Source: Adineta vaga
Lineage: Eukaryota; Rotifera
Assembly: GCA_021613535.1 (NCBI GenBank)
Contig: CP075493.1
Coordinates: forward strand, 7,254,001 to 7,318,000
DNA: 64,000 nt
Direction of reading: 5' to 3'
This document shows, in pieces, positions 23,963 through 36,900 of the stretch. Both the position numbers and the translations under genes were made by a program. Position 1 is the first letter of the stretch, and each line of letters opens with the position of its first letter. Under the pieces are notes generated by a model. The model made no database searches and was not told the origin of the DNA. It saw only the letters and a list, made by a program, of their open reading frames with translations.

Positions 23963-26900
23963 ATGCGTTTATATTATGATTTATGTTTGTTAATATTTCT
24001 TTTTGCAAATGTCTATACCAATGTTAAATCAACTAGTGCGAAAGATTGGCTAATTGAATTTCATCATCAAACGGAACCTGAAGTAGCCAAAAGTATCGCT
24101 AAACGATATGCGATGATTTCTCGAGGACCGGTAATGATTTTAATTATCAAGATGACATGAATATTTATTGAAATCTAGATATTAAATGATAAACATTTGT
24201 ATCATTTTGTTGATCTTAAACCAACACATCCACATACACGAAAAAAACGAGATGTTGTACAAGAAGAATTTATTCAAAGACATAGACTTGTAATTATTCT
24301 ATGAAGAGAATTGCTTTACATAAGTTGATTGATTGGTTCATAGGTTAAACGAGCTATTCATCAAATTCCTCATATTCGTGCCAAACGTGGTTATGTTTCA
24401 CCCAATCGATTAGAAACAACAGGTTCTGACTATCAACAACCAAACGATCCTTATTTTCAATATCAATGGTACCTGGTAAGATAATTAGTTAATATTCTAG
24501 ATTTTTCTTTTTATGTCGAAGGATATTTTAAACAATTAGAAAAATGTTGGACAAGCTGGTGGTAAACCTCGACTTGATCTGAATGTTGAAGAAGCTTGGG
24601 CACTTGGATATACTGGTAAAAATATTACAACTGCTATTATGGATGATGGTGTTGATTATACACATCCTGATCTCATGCATAATTATGTATATAAATTAAT
24701 CATGATAGAAATCATTGTATTTTTTAATAATATACGTATTTTAGAATGCAGAAGCTAGTTATGATTTTAGTAGTAACGATCGATATCCGTATCCACGTTA
24801 TACAGATGATTGGTTTAATAGGTAGGAAAATATGTGAGAAAGAATTCATTCGTTGAAAGAATAGTATATGGACTCTAGTCATGGAACACGTTGTGCTGGT
24901 GAAATAGCAGCTGCACGAGACAATAATATCTGTGGTGTAGGCGTTGCTTATGATTCCAAGATAGCTGGTATATGCTTTTAGAATTATATGATACATTATA
25001 AAATTTATTTCACTAGGTATTCGAATGCTTGATCAACCTTATATGACAGGTATCGAGAGTTATTAACAGAATAGAGAAATAGAAATCTAGGATGATTTAA
25101 TGTAGATCTAATTGAAGCAAATTCAATGGGACATGAACCAAATTTAATTGATATTTATTCAGCATCATGGGGTTTGTGTATTCTTTGTATATACTTTCAT
25201 TTTGTTATGATCTATTGTGTTTAAAGGACCTGTGGATGATGGTAAAACAGTTGATGGACCACGACATGCGACAATGAAAGCTATTGTGAAAGGCATTAAT
25301 GAAGTATGTACTGATATTTGAAATCTTCTATGTTTAAAAATTTTGTGTTCTTTTTTTTTCTAGGGTCGTCACGGTCTTGGTATAGAATTTTCTTGCATCT
25401 TGAGGAATGTACGTTTTTTATTGTTTCTTTTTTGCCTTTCAAGGTTCAATCTATGTCTGGGCAAGTGGAGATGGTGGCATCAATGATGATTGTAATTGTG
25501 ATGGTTATGCTGCATCAATGTGGACAATTTCAATTAATTCTGCAATTAATGATGGTCGTACAGCTCTCTATGATGAATCATGTTCATCAACACTTGCTTC
25601 AACATTTAGTAATGGACGTAGTATTGATCCTCAATCAGGTATATATATTAGTTTTTTCTCTCGCTTTCAACGATTATTGTTACGCATTCCATTGAGCATA
25701 AGTAGATCAAGATGTTTCTTTCTCTAAAATAAAACCATAATCATGATTTCGTGTATTTGATTGCATGCCTTAAAAGATCTAAACTTCTATCTATTGTAAA
25801 ATATTAATAGGATATTGGTTCGATTCTTTTTTTTCTGTAGGAGTTGCAACAACAGATCTTTATGGTCAATGTACTTTAAAACATTCTGGTACTTCAGCAG
25901 CAGCTCCAGAAGCAGCCGGTGTATTTGCACTTGTTTTAGAAGCAAAGTATGAAATAAAACAGAAACGGAAAAGACTGTTTATATTATCTTTCTAATTTCT
26001 AGTCGTCAATTAACATGGCGTGATGTTCAACATTTAACAGTTTTAACAGCAAAACGTAATCAACTTTTTGATCCATCAAAACAACATTTATGGCATATTA
26101 ATGGTGCTGGATTAGAATTTAATCATTTATTTGGTTTTGGTGTTCTTGATGGTTTGTTTCTACTTTAATAAAGAATTTATTTATTGAATATTTTCTTAAA
26201 TATTTAGCTGGTGATATGGTTCAACATGCAAAAGAATGGAAATCATTGCCAACTCGTTTCCATTGTGCAGCTGGTAATATAACTGGAAAACAGTAAATAA
26301 TTGAAATCAAATAAAAAATATTTTGTACGAAATATTTTGTTTTTTTATTAGAAGAATTCCTGAAAAAGCTACCTTGAAATTAACGATCAATACCGATGCA
26401 TGTAAAAACACTAACAATGAAGTTAATTTTCTCGAACATGTGCAAGCATTTGTTACACTCAAAAGTAGTCGACGAGGCAATACAATTATCTTCCTTACAT
26501 CACCATCTGGTACAAGGTAAATAGAAAAACAGAACATTTTAATTACGAAATATTTAAGACGAGAGTCATACGATGTTTCTTGTTGAAAAAGAACACGAGT
26601 CATGTTACAATTGAAGATCAACGTGATTAATAGATACAAGTTAAAAGCATAAGAATCTATCTAGATTGAAACTAAATTAAATGCTTTCCTTTGATTTCTT
26701 ATGAAGCTAATAACTCACACATGTTAGAGGACTACATTTTTTTCTTCGTAAGTTATCACATCGAGGAAATGCTTTTCTGATGACTAGATAGATATTAGAA
26801 TCTTTACAAAAGTTTACAACTCTTAGAAAGTTTTAAATGATAATCAAGGACATTGAAGGAAAATTAAAGACTATACACAAAATGTCCTCTTTTTCTATCT

Positions 26901-27329
26901 AGATCATTAATTTTAAGTCGTCGTCCATTAGATGATGATTCAACAAAAGGTTTCTATAAATGGCCATTTATGACTACACATGCATGGGCTGAACGAGCAC
27001 AAGGTATATGGACACTTGAAATCCGTTTTGATAATGATGATTATGCTAGTGCACCCTTAACTACTCAACAAAATCAAACATTATCAGACAAAAATGAAAG
27101 TCAAAAACCGACTACGGGTGATTTTTTTGAATGGTCATTAGTATTACATGGAACGAGAATAGCACCTTATAAAAATCAAACACCATTGAAACATCATGGT
27201 GATAAAAGTAAATTATATATAACAAAAGAAATTCATGAAAATAATTTTCAAGACAAAGCTAAATATATTAAATTATTACAACAAGACAATCAAAAACGGT
27301 TAGGAAGTGATGATGAAATATTGATGTAG
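23963..27329 (+). CDS. PCSK2: Neuroendocrine convertase 2 (prohormone convertase PC2)
   Basis: Sixteen exons (23963-24130, 24179-24289, 24344-24475, 24540-24686, 24745-24821, 24879-24967, 25017-25049, 25106-25171, 25227-25303, 25364-25379, 25444-25638, 25841-25946, 26003-26151, 26208-26292, 26352-26516, 26903-27329) encode 680 residues; human PC2 is 638. This secretory-granule subtilase cleaves prohormones and neuropeptides at paired basic sites. A hydrophobic signal peptide comes first, then a prodomain with internal RKKR and terminal RAKR sites. Catalytic residues: Asp in [11 protein letters not shown], His in [10 protein letters not shown], Ser in [11 protein letters not shown]. The oxyanion-hole position is Asp (WASGDGG), the distinguishing PC2 feature where other convertases have Asn. 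A P domain follows ([23 protein letters not shown]). No transmembrane segment. Exon 10 is only 16 bases. The gene implies peptide-hormone processing in this animal. Confidence 0.96.
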
Positions 27330-27926
27330 ACATTTCAATTAGAACAAACAAACAAACAGAAATCAAAGTCATTGTTCAACAAGACAAACATATAAACATA
27401 GTTATTTTTTTTGTTTTTCTTCTGAGCATAAAATTATAATGATCATGAATTAAAATAAAGAATGACGACAATTACCGAAGATTTCACAAATAATGCAAAT
27501 CTATGAATAATTATGAATGATTTCCTTTGCTTTTACATCAAATATCTCGTGCAGACACGCTTTTTAAATCTATTATTGTTCGTTTTGTCACAGAAAGAAT
27601 CAGAGAGTGTGTTTAGTAAAGCAAAAAGTAGAAAATTTCAGTTAAAAAGACTTTGGTGAATCGACAACGATTGAACGCTTTTACATGAAACGGTTCACAA
27701 GCGTTTCAATTCACTCCATTTAATCAGATCTGAGTTTTCTTTATTGATTCGAAGATTCAAAAAAGACAAAATTACTATACAACTACAGAAGATCAATTCT
27801 GTTTTGTTTTAGAACACATAAGAAAACATGTACATAAAGTAAAGAGAAAAGAAAAGAAAAGAAAAACGATAAGTATGCATCTGATCAAATCATGACTAGT
27901 TATATAGATGAAATATACAATTGATT
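27330..27926. other. Convergent 3' intergenic region
   Basis: About 600 bases between the stop codons of PCSK2 (+) and ARHGAP11A (-). AT-rich; an AAAGAAAAGA-type purine run near 27840-27865. No gene seen. It presumably carries both 3' UTRs. Confidence 0.5.
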
Positions 27927-30900
27927 TCATTTTCGTTTCTTATTCAATAAACGATAGGGAGGCGTCAATTGATGACGTCGTTCAAATTCTCTTGCACGTT
28001 CTTTCCATCGTCGTATTGGAGTATTTTGTAAACGTTTTACTGAACGAGTTACTTCACCGGTACCACTTGACGATGAAACGATTTTCTTCGATTGTCGTAA
28101 TGCTTGTTCAATCAGATTTTGTTCAGGTGTATTCATCATGGTTAATGATGATAATGTAGAAAGAATCGGAGATGCTGGTTTCATTGATAAATTCATTTTC
28201 TGTTGTGGAAATAAGAATTCATTAGCCAAAGATCGATTTTGTATATTCTCCGATGAACGTTGTTCAAAAGCTCGTACTTGTCGTAAAACTCGTCCAGCTA
28301 ATTCACCTTTCAATTGTAGAATACTTTCTCGTCCACCATTAAGTAAACCAATATTCTAAATCAATTCGAAGATTTTCTTTTGTTTAAAAGAGAATAAATT
28401 TCTTCATTAAAGAATATTTACTTCATCATTTTCTCCATGAGTTTTTGAATGAAATAATTCATTCGTTGCTTGTGATAATGAACATGATAATGAACGTTCT
28501 TTACAGACTGATGTTAATGAACTTGTTGATATTAAATTTGAAATTGAAGATGATAAACGTACTGGCATTTTAGGTGTTGTAGATTTAAGTTCATCTTTTT
28601 TAGTTGCTGTAATTGGTGGTGTTGTGCGATTCATTGATATACTAAAATTGACATGTTCTTCATCCTGAAAAATTCGAAAAAGATAAAACATATTTCAATA
28701 GATTACATCAAAAGATGATATTTACATCTGAATCAGTTAATCGAATACCACGATTTTCATTTCGTTTTAAAATTTCATCAAGATCATTTGAAGGAAGAAT
28801 GTCTTGCATTTCGATCGATTGTTGCTCAGCATTCACCACAATTGTTTGTGAAAGTGTATCATTATCTGTAGTTGCTGTATCCATCGCCATAGAACGATCA
28901 CGTTGTTCAACTTCAGTTAACATTTTTTGTCGTTCTAAATCTGTTTCATCAATAAATGCAACATCAAGTGAATTATTTTCTTGGGTATTAATTGGTTCAT
29001 TTGAAAATGCACGTAATGATTGAATATCTTCATTTCCAACAACGACAGCAAGATTAAGTTCATTGGAAACATTTTCATCTTCATCATAGGATTCTTGAGT
29101 TAAATCAAGATTACTTGGCATTGATTGAGTATTTCGTGTATCTTGTTCTTGTTCATGATCATCATCATCACTGGCATTTTGTTGTTGATTCGATGGTAAC
29201 GAATGAGAATAATTATTTAACATGCAAACAACATGACGTGTTTGCTGTTGTCCACCACTTGATGATATCGAACGACGTGGTCGATATGCTGTCGTAGAAA
29301 GTGATGTACTAACAACGTCGTCGGAATGACGACGAGGAACACCGAAACTAGAATGCATCAGGAGTGAAGATCCTGCCACTTGTTGACAAGAGGATTGATT
29401 AGATCCATGAGCTGGTTTAATAGGTGATGGAGGAGATTCAGCTAGAGATGATGAACCAACTGTTGAAGTCAATAGCATAGGAGCATGTATGGCGACAAGA
29501 GGTTTGCGTTCAGCTTTCTACAAAAAACAAATATTGAATTCTAGATATAGGTAAGATCATTAACGTTAAAAAGATAAATAAATCTCACGTATTAAAAAAA
29601 TGATTATCAGAATTAGTAAAAAATCCTTACCCGACTTGATTTTGGCCATTTCCATGAATCTAATAGATTGAGTCTAAATGAAGAATAAATATATTCCATT
29701 TCATTTCTTTTTTCATTTAAATGTCATACTTTTTTGCATCTAATGATTTATTAATACATGGAGAAGGTGCTACATTTGATGATAATGATGATTGAGTTTC
29801 CGATGGTATCATTGCTGATGGTTGTAGAGCACCAAGAACAATTGAACCATTATTTGCAATCGATGCAGCTAATGTAGTCATTGATCCACTTGGTGTTGTA
29901 GTAGAGGATGAAGATGAAGAGGATGAAACTGACGAAGCTGTATTGGCAACAGCATTGGTAAAACGTAATGGTACTTCATCAGTAAAATGAAGTAATTGTG
30001 GTAAATGAGAATGTTCAATTTTAAAAGGGAAACCTAATAGAAATGTACTTTGCAATGAATGAAAAAAATAAAATAAACATACCAGGATCATTACTACTAC
30101 CAGGTGTTTTCTTCTTTCGACGAAAAGCTGTAATTGGACTAGTAAAACGATTTGTATCTGGCAAAGATGACTTTTCTGATGTTGTTTTTGTTTTTCTAGT
30201 ATAACAAAACAAAAAGAATGAAAAAGTATAGATCATTTATATTCTTTTGTGTAACTTCTATTCATATACCCTCGTTTTGAATTGCCACCATTTGGATCAT
30301 CACTTGATTTACGTTTTGTAGTTGTTGTTGTTGTTGAATGTGATGATGATGATAAACAATGTCCACTAGTACTATTTTGTTGATAATGATAACGATGTTC
30401 TCGTGTATGAGAAGACGATAATTTGCCACTTTGATCAAGAAAAACATGTGTTTGATCACGACTATCATTATTTGAACCAGATCGACGACGAAGTCGATTA
30501 GTCATATGAACGAGAAATTCTAGAAATTCAAACAGACAAACTTTCCTACATATATTTATAAATCTAAGATTATTCAAACCTTTCACAGAACCACTACGTC
30601 GTTTTTTTGCATTAGCTGGATCATTTATTTTACCACCACCAATTCCATTTTCTATTCCATTCTCAATTGCAAAACTTTCATCCGTATTTTGTATTGCTTC
30701 TTTTTGTCTCATTTCTAATAGCATTTGTGAACGTTCATAAACTGAATCGGCAACATAACCTAATTTAGTTGCATTGATTATTAATGCTTCAACAATATCA
30801 CTGACGCTGGTTGCACATTGTTCGGTCATAAGATTTGCTTTACCTTCAACTGCTGTACGCATAATTCCAGGACCAACACAAATTGCTAAATTCTTTGCAT

Positions 30901-31593
30901 TCATTTTATTATCTCGTTCGTTGAGCGTAATTTCATGTAAAAATCGTAAGATATAAATAAGTGCATGTAAGTGTTCATCGGGTAAAAGTAGAAGAATATT
31001 AAGATAGATATCAACTTTTCTATCTGATGATAATGATCGCATAGAAAAACAATCAAGTAAAAGATCTTGTAATGGATATGTTATTAAAGGATATGTAAGA
31101 CGACGGAGAAATTCTTTAAATAATGAACAAATATCAAAGACTGTATTGGATGGAGATAAAGTGGGAGTTAATGGACCATCTTCAATTCGAATCTAACAAA
31201 AAAAAAAGAAATCTTTTAAAATCAATCGACAAAAAAATAATATACCATTAATTCTTTAATACGTTGAGATCCACCCGATTTTCGAAAGAGACCTTCATGT
31301 TTAATTGAACGACGTATACAATCAAAACACCAACGTAAAAAGATCGGTACTGTTAAATCAAGATTATCGACTTTAACTGAGATGGCATCCATTTGATGAA
31401 GAGGTACATTAAACACACGTGAACCATGTGTTTGTGATTGTTGTTTAGGATTATTAGTGATAGGAGGTGATGGTTGATTGTTTATATTATTACGATGTTT
31501 ATTTGTATCGATGCGTAGACCAGCATTACTTAGATCATTAGCAATAAATTCTCGAACACTACCTTTTTCTTCAAGTGCAGTAAAATTACGCAT
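27927..31593 (-). CDS. ARHGAP11A: Rho GTPase-activating protein, ARHGAP11A-like
   Basis: Nine exons on the minus strand (31593-31246, 31192-30580, 30519-30270, 30195-30083, 30033-29730, 29673-29631, 29517-28726, 28664-28422, 28355-27927) give 1044 residues; human ARHGAP11A is about 1023. RhoGAP domains speed GTP hydrolysis by Rho proteins. The domain spans about residues 50-270, opening GSRVFNVPLHQMDA. The arginine finger is in HEGLFRKSGG; NKMNAKNLAICVGPGIM is the conserved late helix. A KKRRSGSVK basic segment follows, as in ARHGAP11A after the GAP domain. The remaining 700 or so residues are Ser/Thr/Asn-rich and disordered, with a Ser/Thr homopolymer patch and a conserved-looking end (TPIRRWKERAREFERR). 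Expected role by homology: RhoA control in cell division and migration; only the GAP activity is directly supported by motifs. Confidence 0.88.
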
Positions 31594-32688
31594 GTTAATT
31601 CGTTTGCTTGTTCAAAGTTCAAGAGAAAGATGTGAACAGATGGACAAAACGTTCTAACATATCTATAATAAATATAGATGTTGATATAATGAAAGAATAT
31701 TAATTTAGAAAAAAAAATATAGAATTATCTCTAGTGAAAGAACGAATTTTCAATATAAGAATCAAACAGAAATATACGAGACAGAGAATTACACATATAT
31801 CCAATAAATTTTGCCGGTGAAATGGATGAAACAGCCAATGTAGTATTTCGTGCTGACCTCTGTTGACAATACAATCATTTGCGTATATTAGCACACCGGC
31901 GAATATCAGTCAATTCTTATGTTGGTGTTTTGTTGCAGACTTTTTCTGTTACTCACAAATCGCTGTTCCTATGAATATACATAAACGATTGAATCCTGAA
32001 TTGCAAATATATGCATAGATAAGTCGTATAATTCTCTGAGATTACTCAATCTTAAAGTCAAAACAAATGTATTTTTATTCAGACAGCATCTCTTTGACAT
32101 AATAATACTGATGATTATTATATGTTGATCTTATCTTGAGCTTTAATTTGATTATTTTTCTTCGCATTATCGATCGAAACATTTAGACAATAGATTTTAA
32201 CCGACGGATATGGTGAATAATAGAATTTTAACGATAGTCATATACGAAGGACTGTTTATCACTTAACATATTGGGCTTATGTTTCACAGAGAGAATCAAT
32301 AAGAAGTTTGATGGAAGGCTTAAGAAAAAAACATAGATATATAAAGACATTGTCTATGGTACGATGTTTTCATCGCATCGCATTCTGCTATTTCCATCAA
32401 ACATACTAGCATCCACAACAATCATGATAATCTAGCAAAGCATCAGCATTTTATGAGATGATTATAGACATATATGTACAAAGAACGATGATTTTGCGAT
32501 CTTTTTTTCGACAGAACGATAAAGAAAAAGCCCTTTTCTTCTTGTCGTATTAATCGGAAAAGAAGAAATAGAAAAGCGAATAGAAAATATACCACCCAAA
32601 GACATTCCCAATATATTACGAAAGAAGAGAAAATCTATCGTTTAGTATACTGAGATATTACTCTAGTCTGACTGGCGCCAAACTATCA
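31594..32688. other. Head-to-head promoter region of ARHGAP11A and the PDZ gene
   Basis: About 1.1 kb between two divergent start codons. No coding signal is visible, so it probably holds both promoters and 5' UTRs. I could not assign specific sites. Confidence 0.45.
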
Positions 32689-33190
32689 ATGGATTATACA
32701 CTGTTTCCAACTATACCTGTCTTCTTAGAACGATCAAGCTTAGATCAAAGTTGGGGTTTTCGTCTTCAAGGTGGTATAGATTACAGATTGCCATTATCAA
32801 TTAAAAAAGTTTGTATAGATCATTTTTATTCCAAAAAAAATATTTATCTACATATTATATACAGGTAACTTCTAATTCACCTTCACATAATAAAGTTTTT
32901 CCGGGTGATGGTATTGCTACTATCGATGGACAAGATACAAGTTCAATGAAACATGAAGATGCTGAAAATATTATGCGAAATTCATTACGTTTACAACTTG
33001 TTCTTCGACGGTAAGAATCTTCTTTCCAATAAATCATGTGACTAAACAAAATATTTTTCCTTTTTCTAGTGGTCAATTAAATACAATTCGTCCATCAAAA
33101 CCAAATGTTAAATTTGGTTCTGGACCATCTGTACCTGTTAATTCGGCATTAAATAATACAACAACAGCAAATAATTATCGTCGTTTTTAA
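32689..33190 (+). CDS. Small PDZ-domain protein (PDLIM/ZASP-like PDZ)
   Basis: Three exons (32689-32808, 32865-33010, 33070-33190) encode 128 residues. A single PDZ domain occupies about residues 8-92: the ligand-binding loop is WGFRLQGG, followed by PLSIKKVTSNSPSHN, FPGDGIATIDGQDTSSMKHEDAENIM and LQLVLRRG. This matches the N-terminal PDZ of the Enigma/ALP (PDLIM, LDB3/ZASP) proteins that tether to alpha-actinin in muscle and stress fibres. A short tail of about 36 residues follows and the protein then stops (YRRF-stop): no LIM domains or ZM motif are encoded, so it may be a PDZ-only isoform or truncated paralogue. The intron before exon 2 is short (56 bases). Family assignment good, precise orthology unknown. 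Confidence 0.85.
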
Positions 33191-33973
33191 TCGATGGAGA
33201 ACAAAACAACATCTTCATATACAATCCTCTTTCTCTCTCATAAGTTTATTTTTTTCTCTTTTGATGAAATGAAAAAAAGAAGACAAAGAAAAACACAAGT
33301 AGAGACACCAAACGAAAGAACATTTGTGTTATCTCACGGGATCAGCACGTTCTCTCCCTTTCTTTCTTAGGTAGAATCAATGGAAAAACAAACATGACAT
33401 ACACACACACACACACACACACATACGCACGCACACTCAAGCAAAAACTTATACAATGTGTCACAAGTAAAGAAAAGAAAAGAAAACAGGAAAAAAAAGG
33501 AAAAGAAAATCATATATATGAACATATGATAGAGAAGAAAGAACGGAGAAGCAAAAGAAAAACCAAAGGAAAAGAGATGAGTAGCATTACACATACACAA
33601 ACGATCGACTGTCAACACAACGAGGATATTGGTTTTGTTTCAAATGTATTCAACAAGTCAAATGTTTTTTGTTTTTGCTAAGTTTATGGACAAGAATTTT
33701 GAGTGTGTATTTGGAGGGAAATAGAGGTTTTTTCGCAAAATAAAATGGCACTCTTTCTCTTGTTTTTAGTTATTTCACTCGAAAAAAACTAACCTTAAAT
33801 CCAACATATATACGTTTTATATAGCTATATATATATATATGTATGTATATACGAACAAAACAAACATGCACACAAAGACAATGATCTATACATATGAAAA
33901 CAACAACAATAACGAAAAAGAAATTGACGAGTGAGATTACAAGAGAAAAGAGGATGCAAATACTGGATGATTA
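33191..33973. other. Convergent 3' region with AC repeat
   Basis: Lies between the stop codons of the PDZ gene (+) and the BET gene (-). Contains an AC microsatellite and long purine-rich stretches (33460-33570). Frames here are byproducts of the repeats. No gene seen. Confidence 0.5.
33401..33424. repeat. (AC)n microsatellite
   Basis: About eleven perfect AC units, then an interrupted ACGC/ACAC tail. Confidence 0.9.
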
Positions 33974-36900
33974 TCACTTCATAAATGAAAAATCAACATC
34001 ATTATGACGATTAAATGGTAATGATTGATTGAGTGCTTGACACTAGAATGAAAGATGATTTAGATTCATAGTTTTACTATTGAAAATATCTTACTTCTCG
34101 ACGTCTACGATCTTCTTCACGTCGTCGAGCAATTTCTTGTTTTTGTCGTTGTTTATCGTCCATAGCTGTTTCTTGTGATGGATTTAAGGATGATGTTGAT
34201 AGAGAATTATGTAGGTTTGATGGAGGTGATGGAGATGTATCAGATAGAGTTGCTCCGGAACTTTGATTTGTTGAATTACGATATGTTGCATCGTTTGAAT
34301 GATTACCATTAGTTTCTCTGTAAAAGATAATAAATAGATTGAATAAGTACGTTTTTTTTCATAACAATCAGAATTAATATTTGTCTTTCATTGATTGACT
34401 TTTACGCAAAAGTTAAAGTCTTCTCATATTTCAATAATGCTCAAATTTCTTTTCATAAATACATACTTTTTAGAAACTAATCGTGCTTGTTTTGCTTCAT
34501 CTTCGCGTTTTTTAGCTTCTTGTTCTTTGTACAATTTTTCCTAGGAAAATTCATGAAAATAGACACAAACAAAATCTATTGATATTTGCTTACTTGTTCA
34601 GCTTTTAATTTCGCTTGTTTTTGATATTGCATAAAACGATCTTGTGCTACTTTCTCATCAGGTTTGACTGTTGATGATGGTACTGATGTACTAGCAGCTA
34701 CAGCTGCGAACGATAATAAATTATCTTTTTTCTTTAATGCACTTCCACTTGTTAACTTCGATAGATTTGAATCCTTCAAGACAAAGATGAAATACTATGG
34801 AGAAAATTCTACAAAGTTCGTTTCTTACTCGTTTCAAAGGATCACTTTCACCAGTTGATTTGGACATTGGAGAAGTTCGTGATTGTGAATCATTCGAAAG
34901 ATCCTCATCATCCGCACCCAAATGAAAACTTGCTTGTCGTTCACTTGATTCATTCACTATTGAAGATACAAGAATAAGTTCAATTATCAACCAATATTCA
35001 ATAACACTTACTTGTATTGCCACTATCAATTCTACTTGCACCTAGTTCATCTTTAATAGAATGATAAATATGATTAATAAATTTATTTTTTATTTTCAAT
35101 TATATTCACCTCTTCTCTTTGTGAAACTATCCAGAGAAGTGTCAGCATTCGTCGGTTTCTATTACGAAAAAGAACATTTATTGATTGAATTACAAAAGAT
35201 TAAGTTTTGCTATTATTGCATGTCAATTCATCGTATCAATCGACTTCTTTAACTTTCAACTTTCTTAATACAATATAGATCTCTTGTTAGTATCTATCAG
35301 CTGTCTTAGACAGTGAGTAGATATGATGAAAGAAATTGTAAGATTTTTATTGATCCATACTTTATTTTCTTGTAGAGAGAAGATCATTTTCAAAAATAGA
35401 AATACGTTTTTATAGTATCTAATTTGATCAATAAATCGTATTGTTCCTGTCATATTCTTAGTCAAAAAATATAGATTGCTATTATTTCGGGAACACTTGA
35501 CCATCAAGTGAACTATTGTATAATAAATCATTAGTAATCTAAATAAATAGCTCCTACTAACCTGATCTTTTGTTCTTGACGATAGAGCAGCAGCATTACC
35601 ATTAGCAGCTGATTTGATTTCGTCGGTTCCTAAATAAATCAGTTGATTTTTTTTTTCTGTTATTCTCTAATATATCAAATACTGCTGTTGACTATTTAGA
35701 ATTGCTGATCGCATAGACAGATCCTTTTTGAGTATGAAACGCATATCGTCATATCATTCGTTATTTTCTTTTTCAATCATATTTATTCTTTTGTTCGACT
35801 GCATTTCGGTTTTATCGAGATATAGAACAGTTAATATGCGCGGTGTATCTAAGAGGCGACATGTAAAAACAAAAACAACGAAACAAACTATTGGGAATAC
35901 ACAATACTGATTTGCATGCGTATATTCAGACTCAATTTGTCGAATATCGACAATGATACGAATGTTTTTGTTCGAATTTATCGAAGGGATATGTACAAAA
36001 GCTCAAAATATGTCAATGATCTCAATGATACATGGAGAAGAAGAAGAAGGAAGATACCACTGTATATAAAAACAAAGAAAACAAAAAAGAAGATTATTGT
36101 ACATCGAATAAATGAACACATAATGAAGGAAAACAATCAAATTAATCATTCTTAATACGAGATTTTCTCGAGGAAGACGAAAGAGAAATAGTTGCTTGTG
36201 TTCAAAAAACCAAAAGAAAGAAGAACTAAAGGTAATTGGAATAATATCTTTCTAAACTACATTTGTCATTGAAAATAAGCGCAATAAAATGTACATATAT
36301 GTTTATATGTATATATGACTATAAATATGAAGCGAGAAAAAAGATTCATAGAGAAGCAGAAGAATTATGTGAGAAAAAGAGTGTTTTCTTTTTTGATTGT
36401 TGCTTTGTGTCTTTTTTTATCATTTCTCGAAAAGGATCTGTCGAACAGCAGTAGCAGACTATTTCTCTTTTCATCCTCACCTCCCGTGAGAGACTGGATA
36501 AAACAAAAACAAGAGGAAAAACAAAAATGATGAGACATAGATGAATAAAAACAGCAAAAATCTATTTATATATATATATATATATATATTTGGTTAATCT
36601 AACCTGACTCGGAGTCAGTATCGTCTCCATTGCGTGATGAATCAGAATCGCTTTCGGATGCTGAACTTTCACTTAAACGTTTTGATGATATGGGAGCAGC
36701 AGTTCCTGTTGATGAATGATGACTTAAAGGAACGTTGGATAGACCAGCTGTAGCACCGGTTATTGAATTGAAATTCGAAGAATCTAAGAGAAAGAAAACA
36801 GAATATTACATTAAATGAAAATTTGCATCGCTATATTAACAAACCTCGTTTAGGCAATGAATTAGCTGATGACTGTTTAGTTTTAGTGCCTAATTGTGTT

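Noticed and set aside
25318-25727. Long overlapping frames in the PCSK2 region
   Set aside because: They are alternative frames over the PC2 exon 25444-25638 and the surrounding introns; the PC2 exons explain the sequence.
25806-25830. GGTTCGATTC, like a tRNA T-loop
   Set aside because: No acceptor stem, D-arm or anticodon arm around it; it lies in a PCSK2 intron.
35728-36530. Several frames in a long BET intron
   Set aside because: Lys/Phe/Ile-rich, no splice logic, no family match; they lie between the BET exons at 36604 and 35629.
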